Shown: piece after piece, positions 40,480 to 49,205 of the stretch
Layout of the letters: every line of letters starts with the position of its first letter
Numbering within the stretch: position 1 is the stretch's first letter
Assembly: GCA_003243425.1 (NCBI GenBank)
Contig: QFQP01000018.1
Location: 62,001-126,000, forward strand
From: Archangium gephyra
Lineage (GTDB): Bacteria; Myxococcota; Myxococcia; Myxococcales; Myxococcaceae
Length of the DNA stretch: 64,000 nucleotides
Direction: 5' to 3'
The notes under the pieces: generated by a model
Told to the model about the DNA's origin: nothing
The model's input: the letters and a program-made list of their open reading frames with translations, nothing else
Database searches by the model: none
Translations under genes and position numbers: made by a program

Positions 40480-40956
40480 TCACTCCATGAGCATCGGCGC
40501 GCGATCGGAATAGACAGGCGTCGCCGGCTCGGTGTGAACGACCTGCTGGTAGGCCGCCGCGAGCTCACGGCCGAGCTTCTCGAGCAGCGCTTCGTTGAGG
40601 CGCCCGCGCATCACGAAGAGCAGGTCTTCTTCTTCGATCAGGTGCCGCTCGAACTCTTCCTTGAGCAGTCGCAGCTTGAGCGGGAAGTGGCGGCTGGTCG
40701 GCGAACACGTGGCCAACTCGGTGACGCGGCGGCGCAGGCAGTTGTTGTCTTCGATGGCGTCGGCGAGCAGGTCATGCGTGCGCGGGCCGAACGCGACCGG
40801 GTAGATGACGCGCTCTTCTGCCGTGAAGTGGGCGCGCAGGTGCGCGGCGAGTTCATCGATCCACAGGCGCTTGTCCGACCCGATGGCGTTGTCGATGCGG
40901 GCGAGCAAGCGGTTGGCTTCCTGCTGCTGAATGCGGAGAAGGTCGATGGCGTTCAC
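40480..40956 (-). CDS. Hemerythrin-like HHE-domain protein
   Basis: A 158-residue four-helix protein of the HHE cation-binding type: AHLRAHFTAEERVIYPVAF (His-x3-Glu) and later FERHLIEEEDLLF, spaced as metal ligands. Such proteins bind a di-iron centre and sense or store oxygen or protect iron centres. GTG 40956 is the best start. It is downstream of the MopE-like gene in the same direction, with a hairpin between them. Role unknown. Confidence 0.8.
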   Translation of the reverse strand: MNAIDLLRIQQQEANRLLARIDNAIGSDKRLWIDELAAHLRAHFTAEERVIYPVAFGPRTHDLLADAIEDNNCLRRRVTELATCSPTSRHFPLKLRLLKEEFERHLIEEEDLLFVMRGRLNEALLEKLGRELAAAYQQVVHTEPATPVYSDRAPMLME

Positions 40957-41018
40957 GACCCTGCCGCTGTGCACCTTTCGTTCCCAGGCCTTGCCGCTCG
41001 GGAACGAGGTCTCTAACG

Positions 41019-41043
41019 CTGCAGGAGCGCCTCGCTCCTGCAG
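41019..41043 (-). terminator. Perfect 11-bp hairpin between MopE-like and hemerythrin genes
   Basis: CTGCAGGAGCG (41019-41029) and CGCTCCTGCAG (41033-41043) form a perfect inverted repeat with a 3-nt loop, 20 bp past the stop of the MopE-like gene. There is no T tract on either strand, so it is a weak terminator or a processing/attenuation element. Confidence 0.4.
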
Positions 41044-41063
41044 AACCGCCACACTTTCCGCGC

Positions 41064-43652
41064 TCAGAACGTGGTCTGAATGGCGCTCGCACCGGTCGGG
41101 CCGGAGTTGCCGGGCGACGTACCGCCAGCCCCCGGCGTGCCCAGGGTCACCGAGCCGCCAGTGGTCGTCCACGTCGAGGCGCCGTTCTTGGCGATGCCGT
41201 ACACCGGCCCACCTGCGCCGCCGCCGCCGTGACCGCCGGAACCGCCGTTGCCGCCTCGACCGCCACCGCCGGCGCGGGTCGCCGAGCCCTGCTGCGAGTC
41301 GTATCCGGAGGTGCCACCCGCGCCGCCGGTCCCACCAGAACCGCCGGAGCCGCCGTTGCCGCCCCGACCACCGTTGCCCGGGCGAAGTGTGACGTTATGA
41401 CCGACGACCTGCGCGTTGAAGAGGAAGAGGCCAACCGACGCGCCTCCGCTCGTGCCGGCCGTGCCGGCTGCGCCGCCGCAGCCACCGGAGCCGCCCCCGC
41501 TGCCGGCGGAGCCGTACGAGTAGCACGTGAAGCTGCCGTAGAACGGTGCCGGCGGGCCGAGACCTCCCGCGCCACCACCACCGCCGCCGCCACCGCGGCC
41601 GGCCGTGCCACCAGTGCCATTGGTCGCCGTCGTGAGCTGGTATCCGCTGCCGTTGAACGTACCGGTAGAAGCCGCGGTCCCGTTGTTTCCGGGCGTACCG
41701 CCGGCTCCGTCAGCGCCGAAATACGCCGAGCCGACGCCAGGCGAAGGAACGGTCGTCGGTACGCCTTGTCCGCCGGCGCCGCCGGAAGACGCGGTCGAGC
41801 CGGGCGCGCCGTTAGGCGTGTTGGGCGGTGCATAGCGGGAGGCCGCTCCACCGTTGCCGCCAGCCGCGCCGCAGCTGCTGGCACCGCCCTGGGCCCCGTT
41901 GTTGCCACCCAGGCAGGAGTCGTGAATCAGACCGAAATTGCACGCGAAGATGTAGTCGGACGGACTGGTGCGCGGATCGCTGTAGCAACCCTCGTTGCCG
42001 TTACCGCCCGGGTTGCCGTTCGCCGCCGCACCCTGAGACTGACCGTCTGTTCCAGCCAGCGCGTTGCCTGAACGCAGCTCGACTCCCTCCAGTTTCACGC
42101 CGTTCGACTCGACCACCTTCGCGCCGTACGTCGACGGAGAACCCGCCGTGCCATCAGCGCCCTGGAACTTGAGCAACTGCACCAGCATGTTGTTCGAGCT
42201 GTCGATGACCAGCGCCGGGTTGCCGCCCACCACGTCGGCGGCGAGGTTGTTGGCGCGCTGCCAGGTCGTGGGGTGGTAGCCGCCGGCCACGTTGAGCGCC
42301 GAGAAGATGCCGGTCAGCTGCAGCGGGCCGGTGTACGAGCCGTGGGCCACGTAGATGTCGCGTTTGCCTTCGCTGGTGGCCGCCGCCAGCGCCGCCGCGA
42401 GGGTCTGCTTGGGCGCCGCGCGCGTGCCGGCCGCCGAGTCAGTGCCCGAGGGCGAGACGAAGATGCCGTTGCTCAACTCACCGTCGATGCCGTCGCAGTT
42501 GGCGTCGGTGAACGCCAGGTCGGGCAGGTCGGTGAGCGAGGTGGTGGTGCACGCATACTCACAGCCGTCGGCGGGGTCGTTGTTGAGATCGATGTAGCCC
42601 GCCGCGCAGGCGAACTGGCACGTCGAGTTCACGCACGTAGCGGTGCTGTTGGGCCGCGTGCAGGTGGCGTTGCAGGCCCCGCAGTTCGACGGGTCCATGG
42701 TGACGTCCGACTCGCAGCCGTCGGGGTCCATGTTGTTGCAGTTCGACCAGCCGGTATCGCAGGTCACCACGCGGCAGCTGCCGCTCGCGCAGTTCGACGA
42801 CGCGTGGGGCAGGTTGCAGACGTTGCCGCACGCGCCACAGTTCATCGAGTCGCCCATCAGGTCGAAGCCGTTGTCGTTGGTGCCGTCACAGTCGTCGTCC
42901 TTGCCGTTGCACAGCTCGGCCACCGGGTCTCCGGGCGTGCACATGGCCGTGCCGCCGTCGACGCACGAGCTGACGGAGCGCACGCACTCACCGACGCCGC
43001 AGGTCTCGTTCATCTGGCCTTCGTCGGTCTGCCCGTCGCAGTCGTCGTCGAGGCCGTTGCACGTCTCGGCGACCGGCTCGGTGGCGCTGCAGACCACCTG
43101 GTTGAGCATGAGGTCGCATTCCTTCACGCCGAAGCAGGTGCCGAGCGTGTTCGACACCTCGCACTGCTGCATGAAGTCACCGCGCGCCAGGCAGGCGCAC
43201 GAGGCGACGATCGGCACGCACTGCTGAACCTTGGTGGTGCCGTCGACGCCGCGCGGGTTGATGCAGCGGTAGCCCGACGGGCAGGTTTGATCGAACGCGC
43301 AGTCGCGGCCGCACACGTTCTCGTTGTTCACGTTGACGCACTTGTCCGACGGGTAGGGGCACTGGCTGTCGGTCTCACACGGCGTGCACAGCTTGCGCTT
43401 GTCGGGCTGACACGCGAAGCGGTTGGGCGTCAGCTGCACGCAGACTTCGTTGGAGTTGCAGACGTCGCTGCAGCGGCGCACGCAGACCGGGTTCTCGCCG
43501 TTGGGTCCGTCGCACAGGCCGGTGACGCAGCGATCGTCGTTGTCACACGACTCGCCCTCTTCGAGCAGTGACGGCGCCGCTGGCTTTCGCTCGCAGGCGC
43601 ACGCCGAGGCAACCACCGCGAGAAAGACCACAAACCCCCACATTCGGATCAT
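41064..43652 (-). CDS. MopE-like Cys-rich lipoprotein with glycine-rich tail
   Basis: An 862-residue envelope protein. The signal VVFLAVVASACAC has a lipobox. The Cys-rich first half has a CxxC and small-disulfide pattern with two copies of the MopE metal-binding motif (CNGLDDDCDGQTDEG, CNGKDDDCDGTNDNG) and repeats such as NCGACGNVCNLPHASSNC. The middle looks like a beta-helix entry (GTRAAPKQTLAAAL, YVAHGSYTGPLQL), and the last 280 residues are Gly/Ala/Asn-rich repeats. MopE-type motifs bind copper or calcium in surface proteins. ATG 43652 is the start; ATG 43643 also fits. It may be a surface adhesin or metal-binding protein. Confidence 0.8.
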   Translation of the reverse strand: MIRMWGFVVFLAVVASACACERKPAAPSLLEEGESCDNDDRCVTGLCDGPNGENPVCVRRCSDVCNSNEVCVQLTPNRFACQPDKRKLCTPCETDSQCPYPSDKCVNVNNENVCGRDCAFDQTCPSGYRCINPRGVDGTTKVQQCVPIVASCACLARGDFMQQCEVSNTLGTCFGVKECDLMLNQVVCSATEPVAETCNGLDDDCDGQTDEGQMNETCGVGECVRSVSSCVDGGTAMCTPGDPVAELCNGKDDDCDGTNDNGFDLMGDSMNCGACGNVCNLPHASSNCASGSCRVVTCDTGWSNCNNMDPDGCESDVTMDPSNCGACNATCTRPNSTATCVNSTCQFACAAGYIDLNNDPADGCEYACTTTSLTDLPDLAFTDANCDGIDGELSNGIFVSPSGTDSAAGTRAAPKQTLAAALAAATSEGKRDIYVAHGSYTGPLQLTGIFSALNVAGGYHPTTWQRANNLAADVVGGNPALVIDSSNNMLVQLLKFQGADGTAGSPSTYGAKVVESNGVKLEGVELRSGNALAGTDGQSQGAAANGNPGGNGNEGCYSDPRTSPSDYIFACNFGLIHDSCLGGNNGAQGGASSCGAAGGNGGAASRYAPPNTPNGAPGSTASSGGAGGQGVPTTVPSPGVGSAYFGADGAGGTPGNNGTAASTGTFNGSGYQLTTATNGTGGTAGRGGGGGGGGAGGLGPPAPFYGSFTCYSYGSAGSGGGSGGCGGAAGTAGTSGGASVGLFLFNAQVVGHNVTLRPGNGGRGGNGGSGGSGGTGGAGGTSGYDSQQGSATRAGGGGRGGNGGSGGHGGGGAGGPVYGIAKNGASTWTTTGGSVTLGTPGAGGTSPGNSGPTGASAIQTTF
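41110..42040 (-). repeat. Low-complexity glycine-rich coding repeats
   Basis: The 3' third of the MopE-like gene consists of irregular GGC/GGN-rich units encoding GGxGG, GGNGGSGG and GGAGG runs. It is coding and in frame, not an intergenic repeat, and would be prone to slippage and mis-assembly. Confidence 0.6.
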
Positions 43653-43822
43653 GGAGGGCGCCTTACGAGGAAGCGTCGTCTTGTTGCAAGGCACGCGCGG
43701 CGATTCCGAGCGCACGCGGCGGCTCGACGGCCGGGCATCTTCTTCCAAGACATCGAGCGTCGCGGGCGCTATTCCCGGCGCGCTGTTTCTCTCCACGGCC
43801 CCTCGAAGGAACCAAGAGCGCA

Positions 43823-45001
43823 ATGAACATTCACGAGTATCAGGGCAAGCAGATCTTCAAGAAGTACGGCGTTCCCGTGCCGCGCGGCATCGTGGTCACC
43901 ACGGCTGCCGACGCCGAGAAGGCCGCGATCGAGCTGGGCACCCGGGTGGTGGCCGTCAAGTCGCAGATCCACGCCGGTGGTCGCGGCAAGGGCACCAATG
44001 AGCACGGCGTCAACGGCGTGAAGATCGCCAAGAGCCCGGCCGAAGCGAAGGACTACGCGGGCAAGCTGCTCGGCACCACGCTCAAGACCATTCAGACCGG
44101 GCCCAACGGCGCCAGGGTCAACAAGGTCTACATCGAAGAAGGCATCGACATCGAGAAGGAGCTCTACCTGAGCGTGACGCTCGACCGCTCGACCGGCCGC
44201 ATCACGTTCATGGCCTCGACCGAAGGCGGCATGGACATCGAGAAGGTCGCCCACGACACGCCCGAAAAGATCCTGCGCGTGGCGGTGGACCCGGCGGCCG
44301 GCTTCCAGCCGTACCTGGGCCGCAAGCTCGCCTACGGCCTGGGGCTCACGGGCGACACCGTCGGCAAGTTCGTGAAGTTCTGCACGGGGCTCTACACCGC
44401 GTACGTCGAGACCGACGCCTCGCTGGTGGAGATCAACCCGCTGGTGAAGCTGAAGAACGGCGACATCGTCGCGGGCGACGCCAAGTTCAACTTCGACGAC
44501 AACGCGCTCTTCCGCCACAAGGACATCGTCGAGATGCGCGACGTGGCCGAGGAAGACCCGCGAGAAGCGCAGGCCAAGGAGCACGACCTCGCGTACATCG
44601 CCCTCGAGGGCAACATCGGCTGCATGGTGAACGGCGCCGGGCTGGCGATGGCCACCATGGACACCATCAAGCTCGTCGGTGGTGAGCCGGCCAACTTCCT
44701 CGACGTGGGCGGTGGCGCCAGCAAGGAGAAGGTCACGGCGGCCTTCAAGCTGATCCTCCAGGACCCCGCGGTGAAGGCGGTGCTGGTGAACATCTTCGGC
44801 GGCATCATGAAGTGCGACGTCATCGCGGAAGGTGTCGTCGCCGCGGCGCGCGAAGTGAAGCTGACCATTCCGCTGATCGTTCGTCTCGAAGGCACCAACG
44901 TCGATCTGGGCAAGGAGATCCTGAAGAACTCCGGCCTCGCGATCACGCCTGCCGACAACCTCCGTCAGGCGGCCGAGAAGGCCGTCGCCGCCCTCAAGTA
45001 A
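43823..45001 (+). CDS. sucC: Succinyl-CoA synthetase beta subunit
   Basis: 392 residues, full length for the ADP/GDP-forming beta subunit. ATP-grasp features are MNIHEYQGKQIF, VVKSQIHAGGRGKG-like VAVKSQIHAGGRGKG, and the C-terminal CoA-ligase part with GLAMATMDTIKLVGGEPANF and VNIFGGIMKCDVIA. With SucD it converts succinyl-CoA to succinate while making NTP in the TCA cycle, upstream of the sdh genes in the pathway. ATG 43823 has AAGGAA upstream. It is divergent from the MopE-like gene and 12 bp ahead of sucD. Confidence 0.97.
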   Translation: MNIHEYQGKQIFKKYGVPVPRGIVVTTAADAEKAAIELGTRVVAVKSQIHAGGRGKGTNEHGVNGVKIAKSPAEAKDYAGKLLGTTLKTIQTGPNGARVNKVYIEEGIDIEKELYLSVTLDRSTGRITFMASTEGGMDIEKVAHDTPEKILRVAVDPAAGFQPYLGRKLAYGLGLTGDTVGKFVKFCTGLYTAYVETDASLVEINPLVKLKNGDIVAGDAKFNFDDNALFRHKDIVEMRDVAEEDPREAQAKEHDLAYIALEGNIGCMVNGAGLAMATMDTIKLVGGEPANFLDVGGGASKEKVTAAFKLILQDPAVKAVLVNIFGGIMKCDVIAEGVVAAAREVKLTIPLIVRLEGTNVDLGKEILKNSGLAITPADNLRQAAEKAVAALK

Positions 45002-45013
45002 GGAAACGATTCA

Positions 45014-45910
45014 ATGAGCATTCTCATCGGTAAAGACACGAAGGTCGTCGTGCAGGGCATCACCGGCTCGGCCGGCGGCTTTCACGCCAAGCAGTGCCTC
45101 GCGTACGGCACGAACATCGTCGCGGGTGTGACCCCCGGCAAGGGCGGCCAGAAGTTCGAAGACAAGGTGCCGGTGTTCGACACCGTCGAGCAGTCGGTGA
45201 AGCAGGCGGGCGCGAACACTTCGGTGGTCTTCGTGCCGCCGCCGTTCGCCGCCGACTCGATCCTCGAGGCGGTCGACGCGGGCATCGAGCTCATCATCTG
45301 CATCACCGAAGGTATTCCGGTGAATGACATGGTGAAGGTGAAGCGCGCCATGCAGGGCAGCAAGTCGCGCCTCATCGGCCCGAACTGCCCGGGCGTCATC
45401 ACGCCGGGCGCGAAGTGCAAGATCGGCATCATGCCGGGCCACATTCACCGCCCGGGCAACGTGGGCATCGTGTCGAAGTCGGGCACGCTGACCTACGAAG
45501 CGGTGTTCCAGATCACCAACCTCGGCTTCGGCCAGTCGACGGCCGTCGGCATCGGCGGTGACCCGGTGCACGGCACCAACTTCATCGACGTGCTCGACAT
45601 GTTCAACAAGGACCCCGAGACCGCCGCGGTCATCATGATCGGCGAAATCGGCGGCAGCGCTGAAGAAGAAGCGGCCGCGTGGGTGAAGGAGAACATGAAG
45701 AAGCCGATGGCGGGCTTCATCGCCGGTGTCTCGGCGCCTCCGGGCAAGCGCATGGGTCACGCCGGCGCGATCATCTCGGGCGGCAAGGGCACGGCGGCCG
45801 AGAAGATCAAGGCCATGGGCGCGGCGGGCATGCTGATGGCGCCGTCACCGGCCGAGCTCGGCACCACGCTGGTCGAAGCGGCCAAGCGCGCGGGCGTGAA
45901 GCTGGCGTAA
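45014..45910 (+). CDS. sucD: Succinyl-CoA synthetase alpha subunit
   Basis: 298 residues. The CoA-binding N-terminus (VVVQGITGSAGGFHAKQCL), the conserved IGPNCPGVITPG and the phospho-His in MGHAGAIISGGKGTA (His249) are all present. It forms the alpha2beta2 or alphabeta enzyme with SucC. An AAGGAAAC site precedes ATG 45014. A hairpin follows within 30 bp. Confidence 0.97.
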   Translation: MSILIGKDTKVVVQGITGSAGGFHAKQCLAYGTNIVAGVTPGKGGQKFEDKVPVFDTVEQSVKQAGANTSVVFVPPPFAADSILEAVDAGIELIICITEGIPVNDMVKVKRAMQGSKSRLIGPNCPGVITPGAKCKIGIMPGHIHRPGNVGIVSKSGTLTYEAVFQITNLGFGQSTAVGIGGDPVHGTNFIDVLDMFNKDPETAAVIMIGEIGGSAEEEAAAWVKENMKKPMAGFIAGVSAPPGKRMGHAGAIISGGKGTAAEKIKAMGAAGMLMAPSPAELGTTLVEAAKRAGVKLA

Positions 45911-45937
45911 GCAGTTCTCGAGGTTGAGAAGGACGTG

Positions 45938-45965
45938 CGGCGAGTCCCTTCACGGGGGCTCGCCG
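45938..45965 (+). terminator. Probable terminator of sucCD
   Basis: CGGCGAGTCCC (45938-45948) pairs with GGGGCTCGCCG (45955-45965), including one G-T pair, around a 6-nt loop, 27 bp beyond the sucD stop. The following TTCGTCGTTTC is only moderately T-rich. Confidence 0.5.
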
Positions 45966-46048
45966 TTCGTCGTTTCAGGAGCAGCACTGAGGCGCTCCGT
46001 CTTCGTCGCAGGCTCCGGCGAGCGCCCATTAATAAGGTACAGCCATCC

Positions 46049-46055
46049 GGAGGTG
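46049..46055 (+). promoter_or_regulatory. Strong Shine-Dalgarno sequence without a long gene
   Basis: GGAGGTG is a near-perfect ribosome-binding site, 5 nt from GTG 46061 and 7 nt from GTG 46063. Neither start opens a long frame. It lies 206 bp before the likely start of the dioxygenase gene, so it may mark a leader peptide or small gene of that cassette. Confidence 0.45.
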
Positions 46056-46062
46056 TGATCGT

Positions 46063-46170
46063 GTGTGCGTCACCTCCGAATCGAACACGAACTGCGGCGT
46101 GCACGGTCAACGCACCACGGCCGCGCGTCCGCACATTCGGGGCCGCAGCCGGAGAGTCGAGCGCCGTTGA
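46063..46170 (+). CDS. Possible 35-residue peptide gene ahead of the dioxygenase cassette
   Basis: From GTG 46063, 7 nt behind a strong ribosome-binding site, a 35-residue frame runs to TGA 46168-46170. The peptide begins MCVTSESNTNCGVHG, with two Cys and many Ser/Thr/Asn, and ends in a basic Arg-rich stretch. A competing frame from GTG 46061 would give 65 residues and ends at 46258, just before the dioxygenase start. Neither resembles a known precursor. It is recorded because the site is strong and the downstream enzymes (dioxygenase, radical SAM) are of types that can modify peptides; this is speculative. Confidence 0.2.
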   Translation: MCVTSESNTNCGVHGQRTTAARPHIRGRSRRVERR

Positions 46171-46260
46171 TCACTCATTCGCAGACCCCGGCCGATGCAC
46201 CGAGATGAGGTCGATCGAGGCCATCAGCCGGCCGACGGAGTGCGGCTACGCTCACTGATC

Positions 46261-48135
46261 GTGGATGTTCGTGAGCGCTGGCGGCAACTCTCGGCGTCGA
46301 TGCGAGGCGATCGCTTCAGCGCGCGCACGTTCGACGCGCGTGGATCGCTGAACGTCGTCGAAGTGAAGGCCGCGCTTCGTGAGCACGGCGCAGTGTTCGT
46401 GGTGAACACCGGCTTGCGCGACGTCGCCGGAATTCAGTCGGTGATGCCGGGGCTGGGGTTCTCTGCAGAACTGCAGTTCTCACTCGGTGGTCGCACCAGC
46501 GCGGCGACGCAAGAGAAGTGGGTCGCGCCGGGCCTGCGGCGAATGGACTTCTACCCGCCCGAGCTCTACCTGCTGCCCAACAACGAAGTGCAGTACCGGC
46601 GCACGTCGCCGCGCTGGGTGCTCTTCGCGTGTCTGCAGCCTGCGGTCGTCGGCGGTCGCGTGTTTCTCCACGACGCGCGAGAGGTCGAAGCGCTGCTGTC
46701 ACGCGACCTGGTGACCAAGCTCGAACGTGAGGGGCTTTCCATCGAGACCGGCTTCCTCGACGCCGCGCACCCGCTCAAGTCGCAGAACTACTTCCAGTCC
46801 TGGCAGGAGCGCTTCGACACCGACGTCCGTGAAGCGGCGATGGCGCGCGCGCTGGAACAGACCGACGAATACGACGAAGCGTGGTGGCGCGACGACGGCA
46901 CGCTGATGACGCGCATCACGTTGCCCGCGCGTTGGCCCAGCGGAGCGCTCCGATTTCCACGCGTCGCGCTCGACGGTCCCTCTGCGGTGAACGGCTTTCG
47001 GCGCTTCACCGACTTCACGCCAGAGGAACTCGCCCATCTGAAATCGGCGTTCTTGTCGACGAGGCAGGGTGTCGAGTTGAGCGCTGGAGATCTCGTGCTC
47101 TTCGACAACGAGCGCTTCGGTCACTCACGTGAAGCGTTCGAAGGCGAACGGCACTTCGTCGTCGGCATGGCGAAGGACGACGTGAGCGACCGCTCATACC
47201 CGTCGTTCACCGGGACGAATTCGAATCGCTACGAACTCAAGGTCGACACCGCGCCGACGTTCTCGGCGCGAACGCTTCACGGGCTCGACTTCGAGCTGAT
47301 TCGCCGTGAGTTCGAACGTCACGGCGCGGTGCATGTGAAGAGCACCGGCCTTCGCGAGCTGAGCGCCGCCGACCTGAAGAAGCTCGGCTTCGGTGACGAC
47401 GACGCCTTCCCGTGGGGCGGCATGCACAGTGGGCGAACCGCGCGCCGCGCACTCACGAAGGAGCTGCGGGCCACCGACGCGTACCCACCGCACCTCTGGT
47501 TGCTCCCGCACAACGAGGTGCTGTACCAACACGAGCTCCCGTCACGGTTGCTCTTCTTTTCGTCCACACCGTGCATCGGTCGGACCTTCGTTCACAGCGC
47601 TGCACGTCTTCAGGAGATCGTTCAACGACGAGCGCCGCAGTTGATCGACGCGCTGAAGGAACACGGCTTTCTCATCGAGATGGGGTTCCTCGACGAGAAA
47701 GACCCCGCGAAGTCGCAGAACTATTTCCGTTCGTGGCAGGACCGTTTCGACACGCACGATCGTGAACTCGCCGAACGGCGCTGCCGTGAGTCGACGCTGC
47801 AGTTCGACAACTGCTGGTGGCACGGCTCGACGTTGATGACGCGCATTCGGGTTCCCGCCTTTCACGGTGGAACGATGTTGTTTCCGCGCATCGCGCTCGA
47901 CGCGCCGTCGATCACCAACGGCTTTCGCCGCTACCCGCTCGGCAATGGCGCCGAACTGACCGACGACGAAGTGAACGTGTTGCTCAACGCCTTCCTCGAC
48001 ACGCGCGAAGGCACGCACTGGGAGGCCGGCGATCTGCTGCTGGTCGACAACATCCGCTACGGCCACTCGCGTGAGCCGTGCTCGGGCGCGCGCGACATCG
48101 GCGTGGCGATGGCCGGGAAGCTGCGGATCGGATGA
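46261..48135 (+). CDS. Duplicated TauD/SyrP-like Fe(II)/2-oxoglutarate dioxygenase
   Basis: A 624-residue protein built of two homologous domains of about 300 residues (about 25-320 and 345-622), aligned along YLLPNNEVQY/WLLPHNEVLY, KSQNYFQSWQERFDT/KSQNYFRSWQDRFDT, TLMTRI and LVLFDNERFGHSRE/LLLVDNIRYGHSRE. They belong to the TauD/TfdA clavaminate-synthase-like group that includes SyrP, a hydroxylase of natural-product biosynthesis. Domain 2 has His417-x-Glu419 and His602, the iron triad; domain 1 has Asn107-x-Glu109 and His288, so one iron ligand is lost. GTG 46261 is a tentative start; GTG 46240 or ATG 46195 are possible. It overlaps the radical SAM gene by 4 nt. Confidence 0.8.
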   Translation: MDVRERWRQLSASMRGDRFSARTFDARGSLNVVEVKAALREHGAVFVVNTGLRDVAGIQSVMPGLGFSAELQFSLGGRTSAATQEKWVAPGLRRMDFYPPELYLLPNNEVQYRRTSPRWVLFACLQPAVVGGRVFLHDAREVEALLSRDLVTKLEREGLSIETGFLDAAHPLKSQNYFQSWQERFDTDVREAAMARALEQTDEYDEAWWRDDGTLMTRITLPARWPSGALRFPRVALDGPSAVNGFRRFTDFTPEELAHLKSAFLSTRQGVELSAGDLVLFDNERFGHSREAFEGERHFVVGMAKDDVSDRSYPSFTGTNSNRYELKVDTAPTFSARTLHGLDFELIRREFERHGAVHVKSTGLRELSAADLKKLGFGDDDAFPWGGMHSGRTARRALTKELRATDAYPPHLWLLPHNEVLYQHELPSRLLFFSSTPCIGRTFVHSAARLQEIVQRRAPQLIDALKEHGFLIEMGFLDEKDPAKSQNYFRSWQDRFDTHDRELAERRCRESTLQFDNCWWHGSTLMTRIRVPAFHGGTMLFPRIALDAPSITNGFRRYPLGNGAELTDDEVNVLLNAFLDTREGTHWEAGDLLLVDNIRYGHSREPCSGARDIGVAMAGKLRIG

Positions 48136-49205
48136 CGACGTTTCGGCCCAACCAGTTCCGCGCGTTGAAGACGCCGGGCGAGTACCGTGAGGGCCGCTGG
48201 CGATCGTTCGAGCCTCGCGACCCGGTTCCCAAGACGCTGCGGGGGCGCGAACACCGGTTGCGTCCCGGTCTCACGTTCACGCCGTACGCGAACCCCACGC
48301 CGTGCAATGCGCATTGTTCGTTCTGCAGTGAAGAGCTGCTCCGCAACGACGCGCATCGGCTCACGGCGCAGACGATCATCGGTGACCACGACCAGTACTT
48401 CGCTGGCCTCCATCGCGCGTGGACCGAGCTCGCGGGCTTCGAAATGGGCCTGAGCCTCAGCGGCCTCGAAGCAACCTCGCACCCCGCGTGGCTGCTGCGT
48501 CTGCTCGCGCTCGTGCGCACGCACGGGGCGATTTTCCCGTCGCGCGTGCTGTACACGAACGGCTCGGGGTTGGTGAACGACGGGCGACTGATCCCCGCGC
48601 TGGTCGAATCGGAATTCACCGGCGTCGAGCTCTCACGCGCGCACTTCGACGCACGCCTCAATCACCTGGTGATGCGCTTCGATCGCGGACAAGCGATCCG
48701 TGAAGCCTCGCAGTTCACTCGCGTCGTCACCGAGGTCATCGCGGCGGGCCTCGCGCTCAAGCTGGTGTGCATCGTCAACGAGCTGGCGGTGTCGAAGCTC
48801 GAACACGTCGAACGCTACGTCGACCAGGCGCGCGAGCTCGGAGTCACCCGCGTGGTGTTTCGTGCGCTCAGTGAGCTCGGTGACCTCTACGTCGACAACA
48901 AGACCACGCGGTGGATCGCTTCGAAGCGGGTGTCGGTGCGCGCCATGGCCGAGGCGATTTTCCCGAACGACGGGACACTGCGCCCCGGTTGGGAGTTCGT
49001 CGGCGTGACGAGCGGCTACTACTACTCGAACGAGATCTACGTGCGGCGCGGCGTGGAAGTCGTCTTCGAGTCGTCGAGCTACGTGGCGCACGACGACGGC
49101 GTGAAGAGCGGGGTGCTGCAGAAGCTGGTGTTCCATTCGAACGGCGATCTCTGCGGCGACTGGGTGCCCAACGCACAGGTGATCGGGAACTACTTCACGC
49201 CGTGA
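48132..49205 (+). CDS. Radical SAM enzyme of unknown substrate
   Basis: A 357-residue protein with the iron-sulfur motif CNAHCSFC (Cys58, Cys62, Cys65), followed by the SAM-binding SGLEATSHP (GGE-like position) and strands VLYTNGSG, GVELSRAHFD and LKLVCIVNEL, a complete partial TIM barrel. No SPASM or B12 domain is obvious, although Cys near the C-terminus (NGDLCGDWV) could bind an extra cluster. ATG 48132 overlaps the dioxygenase stop, and the stop overlaps the next gene's GTG, so the three are translationally coupled. Confidence 0.88.
   Translation: MTTFRPNQFRALKTPGEYREGRWRSFEPRDPVPKTLRGREHRLRPGLTFTPYANPTPCNAHCSFCSEELLRNDAHRLTAQTIIGDHDQYFAGLHRAWTELAGFEMGLSLSGLEATSHPAWLLRLLALVRTHGAIFPSRVLYTNGSGLVNDGRLIPALVESEFTGVELSRAHFDARLNHLVMRFDRGQAIREASQFTRVVTEVIAAGLALKLVCIVNELAVSKLEHVERYVDQARELGVTRVVFRALSELGDLYVDNKTTRWIASKRVSVRAMAEAIFPNDGTLRPGWEFVGVTSGYYYSNEIYVRRGVEVVFESSSYVAHDDGVKSGVLQKLVFHSNGDLCGDWVPNAQVIGNYFTP

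Larger units (their letters stand above)
45911..46260. other. 350-bp gap between sucD and the dioxygenase cassette
   Basis: It contains a hairpin after sucD (45938-45965), an AT-rich stretch TTAATAAGGTACA (46029-46041) that is unusual in this GC-rich genome and may be a promoter element, and a strong ribosome-binding site (46049-46055) followed by short frames only. No longer gene is convincing. It probably holds the promoter and leader of the downstream cassette. Confidence 0.5.

Noticed and set aside
41090..41920. Possible CRISPR or tandem-repeat array
   Set aside because: Repeats are irregular GGN-codon runs in the glycine-rich coding tail; there are no conserved repeats with unique spacers.
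45935..46258. 107-codon frame after sucD
   Set aside because: The first half is Arg-rich and runs through the terminator hairpin; only the part behind the ribosome site at 46049 is worth keeping as a possibility.
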